In this document: positions 1 through 8,270 of the stretch, piece after piece | Numbering within the stretch: the stretch's first letter is position 1 | Layout: each line of letters starts with the position of its first letter | From: Streptomyces poonensis | GTDB taxonomy: Bacteria; Actinomycetota; Actinomycetes; Streptomycetales; Streptomycetaceae | Reading direction: 5' to 3' | Assembly (NCBI RefSeq): GCF_014650915.1 | Contig: NZ_BMVW01000017.1 | Location: 148,794-212,793, forward strand | DNA: 64,000 bases | Translations under genes and position numbers: made by a program | Notes under the pieces: model-generated | What the model saw: only the letters and a program-made list of their open reading frames with translations | The model's database searches: none | Told to the model about the DNA's origin: nothing

Positions 1-21
1 CCCTCGTCTTCGACGGTGGTC

Positions 22-81
22 ACCCGGCCGGTCTCCCCCTGAGTCCTTGAGGGACCCGGGGGACTCCCGGACCGGCCGGGT
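22..81. repeat. Inverted repeat upstream of the enoyl-CoA hydratase gene
   Basis: Twelve-base arms at 22-33 (acccggccggtc) and 70-81 (gaccggccgggt) are perfectly complementary and lie 36 bases apart, 80 bases before the first start codon. It may terminate a gene to the left of the window or form a structured leader. No T-tract follows, so the role is unknown. Confidence 0.4.
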
Positions 82-160
82 GGTTACTGTGCAGTCACTT
101 ACGGACGCCGGCGTGCGCAACGTACGGCGTCCATCCGACCGCACTCATCGGAGGCGCCCC

Positions 161-964
161 ATGGCTTCGCCCGACCAGGACCTCGCTCCTGTTCTCGACA
201 AGGACGGCGTACGGCTCACCGTCGACGACGCGATCGCCACGGTGACCCTGACCAACCCCGCCAAGCGCAACGCGCAGAGCCCCGCTCTGTGGCGCACGCT
301 CGCCGAGGTCGGCCGGGTGCTGCCGGGCTCCGTCCGGGTGGTCGTGCTGCGCGCCGAGGGCAAGTCGTTCTCGGCGGGGCTCGACCGGCAGATGTTCACA
401 CCGGAAGGCATCGAGGGCGAGCCGTCGTTCACCGATCTCGCACGCGGCAGCGACGCCGAGATCGACACGGCCATCGCCGGGTTCCAGGAGGCCTTCACCT
501 GGTGGCGGCGGAGCGACATCGTGTCCATCGCCGCCGTGCAGGGACACGCCATCGGCGCGGGTTTCCAGCTCGCGCTCGCCTGCGATCTGCGCGTCGTCGC
601 GGACGACGTGCAGTTCGCCATGCGCGAGACCTCTCTCGGCCTCGTCCCCGACCTGACGGGCACGCACCCCCTGGTGACCCTCGTGGGGTACGCCCGCGCG
701 CTGGAGATCTGCGTGACCGGACGCTTCGTCCGGGCGGAGGAGGCCGTGGCCGCCGGCCTCGCCAACCTCGCCGTGCCCGCCGGACAGCTCGACGACGCCG
801 TGCGCGACCTGGCGTCGGCCCTGCTGGCCGCCCCGCGGGACGCCGTGATCGAGACCAAGGCGCTGATCCTCGGCGCGCAGGAGCGGACGTACGAGGAGCA
901 GCGTGCCGCCGAGCGGGCCGCCCAGGCCCGACGGCTGCGGGACCTGGCGGGCATCGGGGAGTAG
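161..964 (+). CDS. Enoyl-CoA hydratase/isomerase (crotonase) family protein
   Basis: A 267-residue protein of the crotonase fold, which acts on acyl-CoA thioesters in the cytoplasm. The ATG at 161 follows GGAGG at 150-154; a longer in-frame reading from 47 lacks such a site. The first oxyanion-hole segment (SFSAGLD) is near residue 70 and the second (GHAIGAGFQLALACD) near 128-142. Of the two glutamates used by true hydratases, the first position is glutamine (Q136 in GAGFQ) and the second is kept (E156 in RETSLGLVPD). This suggests an isomerase or another crotonase reaction, so the substrate is unknown. It converges on the next gene across a repeat array. Confidence 0.85.
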   Translation: MASPDQDLAPVLDKDGVRLTVDDAIATVTLTNPAKRNAQSPALWRTLAEVGRVLPGSVRVVVLRAEGKSFSAGLDRQMFTPEGIEGEPSFTDLARGSDAEIDTAIAGFQEAFTWWRRSDIVSIAAVQGHAIGAGFQLALACDLRVVADDVQFAMRETSLGLVPDLTGTHPLVTLVGYARALEICVTGRFVRAEEAVAAGLANLAVPAGQLDDAVRDLASALLAAPRDAVIETKALILGAQERTYEEQRAAERAAQARRLRDLAGIGE

Positions 965-1010
965 CGGCCCGGCGCGGGCGGGGGAGCGCTCGCTCCAGTC
1001 TTCCTCCGTC

Positions 1011-1151
1011 CGATCCTCCGCCCGTTCATCCTCCTGTGCGCGCTCATCCTTCTCCGCCCGCTCATCCCCCTCTGCCTGTTCATCCTCCTTCGCCTGTTCA
1101 CCTTGCTCCGTCTGCTCGTCCCTTGCCGTCTGCTCAGTCCTTCTCCGCCCG
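1011..1151. repeat. Degenerate 18-bp tandem repeat array
   Basis: Seven consecutive 18-base units start at 1026, 1044, 1062, 1080, 1098, 1116 and 1134, with a partial unit just before. Most begin with tcatcc. On the minus strand they read as a charged hexapeptide of the type DERAEK, DEQAEG or DERAQE. The last unit holds the stop codon of the minus-strand gene that ends at 1134 and differs from its neighbours by one extra base. The array looks like a decayed coding repeat. Confidence 0.6.
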
Positions 1152-2024
1152 GTCCACCGCCGTGACCAGGACGGCCACCGACGGGTGGTCCGGCAGCGCC
1201 CCGCCCGCCGCCGCGCGCACCGCACGCGCCACGTCCAGCGTCCGCCGTGACGCCGCGACCGCGATCTCGACACGGACGTGACGGCGCGGCAGCGCGGGGC
1301 CGCTTCCTCGTCCGGAGCCGGTCCCGGTGCTGGTGCCGGTGCCGGTGCCGGACGGGGCGGTGCGTCCGGGTGCCCCGATGTGGATCGCCCGGCCCAGCCC
1401 GCCCAGCACGCCGGTCAGCCGGGTCACGCCCGGAACGGCCAGCACGGCGGCGGCCACGCGGGCCTCCTCGTCGTTCCCGGGCGACTGCTTCCGCTCCCCG
1501 GGGAACCCGGCGGAGGGCTCCTCCGGAGGAGGAGCCGGGGCCGGAGGTTCCTCCGCGTCGAGCAGTCCCGTCACCCGCAGATCCACCTCGGTCACCGTCA
1601 GCCCGAGGCGTTCCGTCGCCGACCGCGCCAGAACCTCCCGGAGGCGGCCCGCCGTCACCGGAAGGGGCTCGGCGGCCGCGGCCAGCGGGTCCGCCGAGAC
1701 CCGGAACTCCACGTCGATGCGGAGCGGCCCCGGCGGCAGCGCGCTCGGCGGCGGGGGCACGGCCGGGTCGTACGACTCGTCGGGGCGGGCTGGCGAGATC
1801 CGCAGCCGGCCCGGGCGCACCCCGCGCACCGAGGCGGCCGCGTCGTGCAGGGCTGGCCGGGCCGCCCGCTCCGTGATCCACGTGCCGTCGCGCGGGCCGC
1901 CCAGGGGGAGCACTCTGCCCAGCGCGAGCTGTCGGTGTACCGCGCGCCGGTCCTCCGCCGTCGGCCTGTCCCTGTCCGGAAATGCCGCGCGCCGCTCTGC
2001 CGCGGCCGGATCGTCCGCCGTCAT
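1134..2024 (-). CDS. Asp23-like uncharacterised protein of the envelope stress cluster
   Basis: About 296 residues, rich in alanine, proline and arginine. It has two stretches resembling the Asp23/Gls24 fold (around FRVSADPLAAAAEPLPVTA and HVRVEIAVAASRRTLDVARA), separated by a Pro/Glu linker and a Gly/Thr/Ser-rich segment. Streptomyces homologues are often labelled nucleopolyhedrovirus P10 family, a name without functional meaning. The start is uncertain: ATG at 2024 is chosen, with in-frame ATGs at 2042 and 2063. It is divergent from the Asp23 operon, so the two probably share a promoter region. Its last codons (RAEKD, stop) match one unit of the downstream repeat. Confidence 0.6.
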   Translation of the reverse strand: MTADDPAAAERRAAFPDRDRPTAEDRRAVHRQLALGRVLPLGGPRDGTWITERAARPALHDAAASVRGVRPGRLRISPARPDESYDPAVPPPPSALPPGPLRIDVEFRVSADPLAAAAEPLPVTAGRLREVLARSATERLGLTVTEVDLRVTGLLDAEEPPAPAPPPEEPSAGFPGERKQSPGNDEEARVAAAVLAVPGVTRLTGVLGGLGRAIHIGAPGRTAPSGTGTGTSTGTGSGRGSGPALPRRHVRVEIAVAASRRTLDVARAVRAAAGGALPDHPSVAVLVTAVDRAEKD

Positions 2025-2110
2025 TGCTCCAGCCTGCCGCATACTCAGCGCGCCGACAGGCATCCGCGCTTAATGTGGGCAAAGGAGAACAACCGGAAGG
2101 GACGTACGCC

Positions 2111-2596
2111 ATGACCGACATGACGGAGCGGAACCGGACGGGGAAGACCGAGGGTGAGCCCGGAGAGGGCTCCGCGGGCCGCAGGGCCACCCGGCGGGGC
2201 GGCGGCGACCCGGCGACCCGCGGGCGCACCACCATCGCGGACGGGGTCGTCGAGAAGATCGCCGCGCTCGCAGCACGGGACGTGGACGGTGTCCATGCCA
2301 TGGGCAGCGGGCTGTCACGGACCTTCGGCGCCGTACGGGACCGGGTGCCCGGCGGCTCCAAGGCGGTCACCCGAGGAGTGAAGGCCGAGGTCGGCGAGGT
2401 GCAGACCGCGCTCGACCTGGAGATCGTCGTCGAGTACGGCATGTCCATCGCGGATGTCGCCCGCGCCGTGCGCGAGAACGTCATCGCCGCCGTCGAGCGC
2501 ATGACCGGGCTCGAGGTCGTCGAGGTCAACATCGCCGTCGGTGACGTGAAGCTGCCCGACGAAGAGGAAGAGGAGCCGGAACCCCGGCTGCAGTGA
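2111..2596 (+). CDS. Asp23/Gls24 family envelope stress response protein
   Basis: A 161-residue protein. The first 40 residues are polar and disordered. The Asp23 domain follows, starting at TRGRTTIADGVVEKIAALAA and continuing through LDLEIVVEYGMSIADVARAV and VERMTGLEVVEVNIAVGDV, and the protein ends in an acidic tail (DEEEEEPEP). Asp23 proteins are abundant, membrane-tethered cell-envelope stress proteins in Gram-positive bacteria. The ATG at 2111 has GGAAGGGA eight bases upstream. It is the first gene of a five-gene plus-strand operon with a DUF2273-like peptide, a second Asp23 protein, a DUF6286-like membrane protein and AmaP. Confidence 0.85.
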   Translation: MTDMTERNRTGKTEGEPGEGSAGRRATRRGGGDPATRGRTTIADGVVEKIAALAARDVDGVHAMGSGLSRTFGAVRDRVPGGSKAVTRGVKAEVGEVQTALDLEIVVEYGMSIADVARAVRENVIAAVERMTGLEVVEVNIAVGDVKLPDEEEEEPEPRLQ

Positions 2597-2635
2597 TCCT
2601 GTACGGCACCGGACCGAACCGCTGAGGAGCACAGC

Positions 2636-2821
2636 ATGAGCATGGCCGTGGTCGGCATGATCGCCGGAATGGTGCTGGGTTTCGCCGGATACTTCGGCGG
2701 ATTCGGTGCCTTCCTGCTGGTGGCGGCGCTGGGGGCGGTCGGCTTCGGGGTCGGCCGGTACCTGGAGGGAGATCTGGACATCGGTGACTTCTTCCGGACG
2801 CGCGACGACCGGCGACGGTGA
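2636..2821 (+). CDS. Small DUF2273-like membrane protein of the Asp23 operon
   Basis: A 61-residue protein with two hydrophobic helices (about 3-23 and 25-40) rich in glycine, then a short basic and acidic tail ending TRDDRRR. Small two-helix proteins of this type sit between Asp23 genes in many Gram-positive genomes and probably anchor Asp23 to the membrane. It starts 39 bases after the first Asp23 gene, with TGAGGAGCA upstream of ATG at 2636. Confidence 0.75.
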   Translation: MSMAVVGMIAGMVLGFAGYFGGFGAFLLVAALGAVGFGVGRYLEGDLDIGDFFRTRDDRRR

Positions 2822-2831
2822 CGGACACCCC

Positions 2832-3308
2832 GTGAGCGGCGACGGTCGAGGAGACGGTTCAGGACAATCCGCCGGCGACAGCGGCGGCCGTGACGGTTTT
2901 GGACGCTCCGGCGAGAGCGTGCAGGCGCCGTCCGCCGTCGCTCCGGCCGAGCGCGGCGCGACCCGGATCGCCGACGGGGTCGTCGCGAAGATCGCCGCCC
3001 AGGCGGCGCGCGAGGCGCTGGGACGACTGGCACCGGACGCCGCGCCCCCGCACGCCACCGTCGCCGTCCGTCCCCGGGCCGCCGACTCCGCCCGGGCGGA
3101 GCCGGCTCCCGTCGCGACCGCGCATGTCCGCATCGGTCTCGAACTCGACTACCCGACCGACATCGGCGGCCGGTGCGCCGCCGTGCGCCACCGGGTCGCC
3201 GAGCGGGTGGAGGAGCTGACGGGGACGGAGGTACTGGAAGTGGCCGTCCGTGTGGAGCAGCTGCACCGTACGTACGCACCCGGCACGGCACAGGGGAGGA
3301 CGCGATGA
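2832..3308 (+). CDS. Second Asp23/Gls24 family protein
   Basis: About 158 residues from the GTG at 2832. A Gly/Ser/Asp-rich first 40 residues precede an Asp23-type domain (GATRIADGVVAKIAAQAARE, then VRIGLELDYPTDIGG and VEELTGTEVLEVAVRVEQL). The ATRIADGVV motif matches the first Asp23 protein of the cluster. Here a proline- and alanine-rich insertion replaces part of the middle. The start is not certain, but no better ribosome binding site is seen. The stop codon overlaps the next start (ATGA at 3305-3308), so the two genes are translationally coupled. Confidence 0.7.
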   Translation: MSGDGRGDGSGQSAGDSGGRDGFGRSGESVQAPSAVAPAERGATRIADGVVAKIAAQAAREALGRLAPDAAPPHATVAVRPRAADSARAEPAPVATAHVRIGLELDYPTDIGGRCAAVRHRVAERVEELTGTEVLEVAVRVEQLHRTYAPGTAQGRTR

Positions 3309-4048
3309 GCGAGCCCCGGGGGCCGGAGGACACCGGCACCGACGGCACCAGGCCGCCGCCGCTCATGGAGAAGGCACCGGGAGGCGGACCCGTCAAGCCC
3401 GGCGGGCCCACCGATCCCGTGCAGTCCGTCGAGCCCGTCCTTCCTGACCGGTCCGAGTCCGCCGCCGGTCAGGATCCCGTGCCCGCCGCCGGCGTGGAGG
3501 GCGGCCGTGAACGGCGCTTCTGGTCCGCGCGGCGCGTACCCGCGGCCGTGCTCGCCCTGCTGCTCCTCGCCGGTGCGGGCCTCCTGCTGTACGACATCGC
3601 CGCCGTCCGCGCGGGCCGGACCGCCATGGAGTGGCGCCGGACCCTCGCCCGCGAGCTCGCCGCGCGGCCCCTCGACGACACCTGGGTGCTCGTCGGCGCC
3701 GGGATCACCGCCGCCCTCGGGCTGTGGCTGCTGCTCCTCGCCGTGACGCCCGGACTGCGGAAGGTGCTGCCGATGCGGCGCCTCCACACCGACGTCCGGG
3801 CCGGACTGCACCGCGACGCCGCCGCCCTGGTGCTGCGCGACCGGGCCATGGAGGTGGCGGGCGTACGGACCGTACGGGTCCGGGTCCGGCGCACCAAGGC
3901 CGACGTGCGCGCCGTCGCGCACTTCCGGGAGGTCGACGAGGTGCGCGCCGACCTCGAGAATGTGCTCGCCGACGGCGTGCGGCGGCTCGGGCTCTCCCGG
4001 CCGCTCGCGCTCACCGTGCAGGCGCGGCGCCCGGGACGGAAGGGCTGA
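3305..4048 (+). CDS. DUF6286-like membrane protein of the Asp23 operon
   Basis: A 247-residue protein. A proline-rich cytoplasmic region of about 70 residues is followed by two transmembrane helices (about 77-97, VPAAVLALLLLAGAGLLLYD; and 130-150, ITAALGLWLLLLAV) and a cytoplasmic domain. That domain has the DAAALVLRDRAMEVAGVRTV and FREVDEVRADLENVLADGV patterns of DUF6286/AmaP-like anchors. It overlaps the second Asp23 gene by 4 bases and is followed 6 bases later by amaP. It probably holds Asp23 proteins at the membrane. Confidence 0.75.
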   Translation: MSEPRGPEDTGTDGTRPPPLMEKAPGGGPVKPGGPTDPVQSVEPVLPDRSESAAGQDPVPAAGVEGGRERRFWSARRVPAAVLALLLLAGAGLLLYDIAAVRAGRTAMEWRRTLARELAARPLDDTWVLVGAGITAALGLWLLLLAVTPGLRKVLPMRRLHTDVRAGLHRDAAALVLRDRAMEVAGVRTVRVRVRRTKADVRAVAHFREVDEVRADLENVLADGVRRLGLSRPLALTVQARRPGRKG

Positions 4049-4054
4049 CAGCCG

Positions 4055-4633
4055 ATGATCAAAACGGTCAACCGGGTGCTGCTGGGGCTGGCCGGGCTGC
4101 TGTGCCTGGTGGCGGGCGGGTCCGTGCTCGCCGTCGGCCTCGGTGTGCGGCCGCCCTCGTGGTGGGTGCACGACGGGCGGCACGACGTACTGCTCGACGA
4201 CGCCGCACGGACGCGCTGGCGGGACGCCGGCTGGTGGTGGCCCACCGTGATCGCCGTCCTTGCCGCGCTGGTGCTGCTCGCGCTGTGGTGGCTGGCCGCC
4301 GTACTGCGCCGGCGCCGGCTCGGCGAGGTCCTCGTGGACACCGGCGACGGCCGGGGCGCCCTGCTGCACGGCCGCGCGCTGGAGGACGTGCTCGCGGAGG
4401 AGGCGGAGGAGACCCCGGGAGTCGCACGCGCCCGGGTGCGGCTGACCGGACGGCGCCGCGCCCCCGGGGCGCGGGTACGGCTGCTGCTGGAACCCCACGC
4501 GGACCCCGGGGAGGCGCTGCGCACGGTCGCCGGCCGGGCGCTCACGCACGCCCGGGACTCCACCGGGGCGGCCGCTCTCCCCGCCGAGGTACGGCTCAGG
4601 GCAGTGGGCCACCGGGCGGAACGGGTGAGCTGA
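4055..4633 (+). CDS. amaP: Alkaline shock response membrane anchor protein AmaP
   Basis: A 192-residue protein with an N-terminal transmembrane helix (about 8-30), a short loop containing SWWVHDGRHDVLLDD, a second helix (about 64-84, WWPTVIAVLAALVLLALWW) and a C-terminal domain of about 100 residues. That domain has the Asp23-like pattern ETPGVARARVRLTGRRRAPG. Family members tether Asp23 to the membrane. It closes the plus-strand stress operon, 6 bases after the previous stop, and converges on an SDR gene only 9 bases downstream. Confidence 0.75.
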   Translation: MIKTVNRVLLGLAGLLCLVAGGSVLAVGLGVRPPSWWVHDGRHDVLLDDAARTRWRDAGWWWPTVIAVLAALVLLALWWLAAVLRRRRLGEVLVDTGDGRGALLHGRALEDVLAEEAEETPGVARARVRLTGRRRAPGARVRLLLEPHADPGEALRTVAGRALTHARDSTGAAALPAEVRLRAVGHRAERVS

Positions 4634-4642
4634 GCGCGGGGC

Positions 4643-5398
4643 TCAGAAGCCGTGCCGGGACCCGCCGTCCACCGGCACCATGATGCCCGTCAGATACGAC
4701 GCGGCCGGCGACAGCAGGAACGCCGCCGTCCGCCCGAACTCCTCCGGAGTGCCGTACCGCCGCAGCGGGATGCGGGCCTCGTTGGCCGCGCGCGTCACCT
4801 CCGGCTCCGGCGAGAGGGCGTCCAGCTCCCGTACCCGGTCGGTGTCGATACGGGCCGGCAGCAGGCCCACCACACGGATGCCGCGCGGGCCCAGCTCGTC
4901 CGCGAGGGACTTGGCGAAGCCCGCGAGGCCGGGGCGCAGACCGTTGGAGATGGTCAGGCCGGGGATCGGCTCGTGCACGGAGCCGGACAGCACGAACCCG
5001 ATGACACCGCCCTCGCCGAGCTCCGCCGCGGCCGCGCGCGCCAGGCGCACCGCCCCCAGGAACACCGACTCGAACGCGGCCGCCCACTGCTCGTCCGTGT
5101 TGTCCGCGACGAAGCCGGGCGGGGGGCCGCCGACGCTGATCAGGATGCCGTCGAAGCCGCCGAACTGCTCGCGCGCGGCGGCGATCAGCCGGGCGGGGGC
5201 CTCCGGGGCCGCGTTGTCCACGGCGAGTCCCACGGCGTTCTCGCCGAGCGCGTCCGCCGCTCTGGCGACACTCCGCTCGTCGCGTCCGGTGACGACCACC
5301 TTCGCGCCGTCGGCGACGAGTTCCCGCGCGCTCGCGTGGCCCAGCCCGCGGCTCGCCCCGGTGACGACGTACACCCGGTCCTTCAGTCCAAGATCCAT
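4643..5398 (-). CDS. Atypical SDR oxidoreductase lacking the Tyr-Lys pair
   Basis: A 251-residue Rossmann protein with the nucleotide motif TGASRGLG at residues 13-20, ISVGGP in place of NNAG, and a C-terminal VPVDGG. Where classical short-chain dehydrogenases have YxxxK, the aligned stretch reads SNGLRPGLAGF, with Ser for the catalytic Tyr and Arg for the Lys. Serine is present upstream in VLSGSVHEP. A divergent SDR subfamily with this change exists, but its substrates are poorly known. The start ATG at 5398 lies 5 bases after the GH15 stop, so the two form an operon. The longer open frame reading into the GH15 gene is a shadow. Confidence 0.8.
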   Translation of the reverse strand: MDLGLKDRVYVVTGASRGLGHASARELVADGAKVVVTGRDERSVARAADALGENAVGLAVDNAAPEAPARLIAAAREQFGGFDGILISVGGPPPGFVADNTDEQWAAAFESVFLGAVRLARAAAAELGEGGVIGFVLSGSVHEPIPGLTISNGLRPGLAGFAKSLADELGPRGIRVVGLLPARIDTDRVRELDALSPEPEVTRAANEARIPLRRYGTPEEFGRTAAFLLSPAASYLTGIMVPVDGGSRHGF

Positions 5399-5403
5399 GG
5401 GGC

Positions 5404-7206
5404 CTATCCTGCCCCCTCGTCCCCGAACAGGGCGAGGGCGGTGCCGACGAGGCCGATGTGGCTGAACGCCTGCGGGAAGTTGCCGAGCTGATGACCGGCC
5501 ACCGGGTCGTACTCCTCCGCGAGCAGTCCCACGTCGTTGGCGAGCCCCACCAGCCGCTCGAACAGTTCGCGCGCCTCCTTGGTGCGGCCGGCCAGGTGCA
5601 GGGCGTCCGCGAGCCAGAACGAGCACACGAGGAAGGTGCCCTCGCCGCCCGGGAGGCCGTCGACGGATGTCTTCTCGGCGCTGTAACGGCGCAGGAAGCC
5701 GTTCTGGCCCAGCTCGTCGCGGACCGCCTCCATGGTGCCGATCACCCGGGGATCGTCCGGTGGCAGGAAGCCGACGCGCGGTATCACCAGCAGCGCGGCG
5801 TCCAGCTCCTGCGAGCCGTAGAACTGCGTGAACGTGTTCCGCTCCGGGTCGTAGCCCCGCTCGCACACCTCGCGGTGGATCTCGTCGCGCAGCGCCCGCC
5901 AGCCGTCCAGGTCCCCCTCCAGCTGCGGCTCGGCCTCCAGGGTGCGTACGGCACGGTCGGCGGCCACCCAGGCCATCACCTTGGAGTGCACGAACTGGCG
6001 GCGCCCCCCGCGCACCTCCCACAGCCCCTCGTCCGGCTGCCGCCACGCCGTCCTCAGGAAGTCCATCAGGGCCACCTGCAGCCGCCACACGTGCGGCTCG
6101 GGGGGCAGTCCCGAAGCGCGGGCCAGCGACAGGGAGTTCATGACCTCGCCGTACACGTCCAGCTGGAGCTGTGCCGCCGCGCCGTTGCCCACGCGGACCG
6201 GGGCCGAGTCGCGGAAGCCCGGCAGCCACGGCAACTCGTACTCGTGCAGGCGCCGTTCACCGGCCAGCCCGTACATGATCCGCAGATCGGCCGGGTCCCC
6301 GGCGACCGCGCGGACCAGCCAGTCGCGCCAGGCCACGGCCTCCTCCTGGTAGCCGGCCGCGAGGAGCGCGCCCAGGGTGAGGGTGGAGTCGCGCAGCCAG
6401 CAGTAGCGGTAGTCCCAGTTGCGCACGCCGCCGACCAGTTCGGGGAGCGAGGTGGTGGCCGCCGCGACGATGCCGCCCGTCGGGGCGTAGATGAGGGCCT
6501 TGAGCGTGATCAGGGAACGGACGACCGCGTCCCGGTACGGGCCGTCGTAGCGGCAGTGGGACACCCACGCCCGCCAGTCCTCGACGCTGTGCCGGAGCGC
6601 TTCGTACGGGTCGACCAGGGGAGGGCGCGGCTCGTGCGAGGGGTGCCAGGTGAGGACGAAGGCGACCTTCTCGCCCGCCTCCACGGTGAACTCGGAGTGC
6701 GTGGCCCGGGCCTCGCCCCAGGTACGCACCTCCGGTTCGCTGCGCAGCCACACGGAGTCGGGACCCGCGACCGCCACCCGGTGGCCGTTGGTTCTGCGCA
6801 CCCACGGCACGACCGAGCCGTAGTCGAAGCGCAGCCGGAGCGTGCTGCGCACGGTCACCCGGCCGGCCAGGCCCTCGACGATCCGGACGAGGTCGGGGGC
6901 GCGGTCGCGCTGGGGCATCAGATCCGTGACGCGGACGGTGCCTTCGGCCGTCTCCCATTCGGTGTCGAGGACCAGCGTGTCGGGGCGGTACGCGCGCCGG
7001 GTGCAGGCGCCCGCGCCTACGGGGGCGATCCGCCAGTGCCCGTTCTCCTCGGTGCCGAGCAGCGCCGCGAAGCACGCCGCCGAGTCGAAGCGCGGCAGGC
7101 ACAGCCAGTCCACGGAGCCGTGCCGGCTGACCAGCGCGGCCGTCTGGTGGTCGCCGATGAGGGCGTAGTCCTCGATGCGGGGGTGGTCCTCGGTAAGGGG
7201 ATGCAC
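5404..7206 (-). CDS. Glycoside hydrolase family 15 protein (glucoamylase or trehalase type)
   Basis: About 600 residues. An N-terminal beta-rich domain (HPRIEDYALIGDHQTAALVS, GSVDWLCLPRFDSAACFAAL) precedes an alpha/alpha-barrel with the family signature WDYRYCWLRDS near residue 275. A second conserved segment, GEGTFLVCSFWLADAL, lies about 80 residues from the C terminus and holds one of the two expected catalytic glutamates. There is no signal peptide, so it is cytoplasmic. Actinobacterial relatives of this length include trehalases and alpha-glucosidases, so the substrate is open. GTG at 7206 has GGGAAG upstream and is preferred over the TTG at 7239. Confidence 0.85.
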   Translation of the reverse strand: MHPLTEDHPRIEDYALIGDHQTAALVSRHGSVDWLCLPRFDSAACFAALLGTEENGHWRIAPVGAGACTRRAYRPDTLVLDTEWETAEGTVRVTDLMPQRDRAPDLVRIVEGLAGRVTVRSTLRLRFDYGSVVPWVRRTNGHRVAVAGPDSVWLRSEPEVRTWGEARATHSEFTVEAGEKVAFVLTWHPSHEPRPPLVDPYEALRHSVEDWRAWVSHCRYDGPYRDAVVRSLITLKALIYAPTGGIVAAATTSLPELVGGVRNWDYRYCWLRDSTLTLGALLAAGYQEEAVAWRDWLVRAVAGDPADLRIMYGLAGERRLHEYELPWLPGFRDSAPVRVGNGAAAQLQLDVYGEVMNSLSLARASGLPPEPHVWRLQVALMDFLRTAWRQPDEGLWEVRGGRRQFVHSKVMAWVAADRAVRTLEAEPQLEGDLDGWRALRDEIHREVCERGYDPERNTFTQFYGSQELDAALLVIPRVGFLPPDDPRVIGTMEAVRDELGQNGFLRRYSAEKTSVDGLPGGEGTFLVCSFWLADALHLAGRTKEARELFERLVGLANDVGLLAEEYDPVAGHQLGNFPQAFSHIGLVGTALALFGDEGAG

Positions 7207-7262
7207 GGCTGCCGTCTTCCCTGCGACCCGGGTGATCAATCCGCCGCGTGGGCGGGGGTGCC

Positions 7263-8066
7263 CTACACCGCGGCGGGCGCCGCCTCCTTCTCACCCTCGT
7301 TCTCGGCCTCGGCGGCCGCCGCCTCGCGGTCGCGGCGCTCGCGGCGGACCAGGATCACCCAGCCCACGGGGACGCCCGCGGCGAACAGCCACCACTGGAC
7401 GGCGTACGCCATGTGCGGGCCGATGCTGCCGTGGTCCGGCTCGGGGATCAGCTCCGGGCTGCCGCCCTGGGGCTTCGGCGAGGTCAGCTCGATGTAGCCG
7501 CCGAGGACCTCCCGGCCCAGGAGTTCGGCCTGCTGCTCGCTGTTGATCAGCATCACCTGGCGGTCGGGAAGGCCCTTGAGGTCCTTGATGCCGCTCTCGG
7601 CGGTCGTCTGGTCGGGCATCAGCCGCCCGGTGACCGTGATCTCGCCCCGCGCGGGCGCGGGGATGTCGGGGAACTCGGTCTGGGCGCCGTCCGCGGGGAT
7701 CCAGCCCCGGTTGACCAGGAGGACCCGGCCGTCGTCCAGCACGAACGGGGTGAGGACGTGGTAGCCGACCTTGTCGTCGGCGTTCGTCCGGCGCCGGACC
7801 ACGACCTCGTGCCCGGTGTCGAACCGGCCCTTCGCCGTCACCGAGCGGTACAGGTCCTTGTCCTCGTCGATGGTGGCACCGGGCGCGGTCAGCGACTCCA
7901 CGGACACCGGATCGGCGCTCAGGGAGTCGGAGATCACCTTGTTCAGCGCGACCCGGTGCTCATGGCGGTGCAGCTGCCAAAAGCCCAACTCGATCATCGT
8001 CGGGATGAGCGCGAGCACGACGAGGGTGACGATCACCCACTGCCGGGACAACAGGAAGCGGTACAC
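7263..8066 (-). CDS. SURF1 family cytochrome oxidase assembly protein
   Basis: A 267-residue membrane protein. An N-terminal helix (WVIVTLVVLALIPTMIELGF) is followed by the SURF1 hallmark GFWQLHRHEHR, an extracytoplasmic domain with VLLVNRGWIPADG, and a second helix near residues 225-243 (AYAVQWWLFAAGVPVGWVIL). The tail is rich in Glu and Ala. SURF1 proteins help insert haem a and copper centres into cytochrome c oxidase. The start chosen is GTG at 8066, because the longer reading to 8159 has no membrane or family logic. The gene is monocistronic. Confidence 0.9.
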   Translation of the reverse strand: MYRFLLSRQWVIVTLVVLALIPTMIELGFWQLHRHEHRVALNKVISDSLSADPVSVESLTAPGATIDEDKDLYRSVTAKGRFDTGHEVVVRRRTNADDKVGYHVLTPFVLDDGRVLLVNRGWIPADGAQTEFPDIPAPARGEITVTGRLMPDQTTAESGIKDLKGLPDRQVMLINSEQQAELLGREVLGGYIELTSPKPQGGSPELIPEPDHGSIGPHMAYAVQWWLFAAGVPVGWVILVRRERRDREAAAAEAENEGEKEAAPAAV

Positions 8067-8270
8067 CTTATGACCGTACCTCGCATGAATCGGCCCTCGG
8101 CAGGCAGGTCCCGTCGAGGGCCGCGAACCCCGCGCCGGCGGGGAGCACATACCCGGCATGTAGGGGCATGGGGTATGCCGCGGACCACCTCCGCATCGGC
8201 GGAGAACGATGCGCGTACTGCCGCGGCGCGGTGTGCAACGGCGGATCGGCCTCGACGGTCACGCACACGC

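Noticed and set aside
145..3411. Very long minus-strand frame of over 1000 codons
   Set aside because: It runs across several real genes of the opposite strand and is Arg/Pro/Ser-rich without motifs, as expected of a shadow frame in high-GC DNA.
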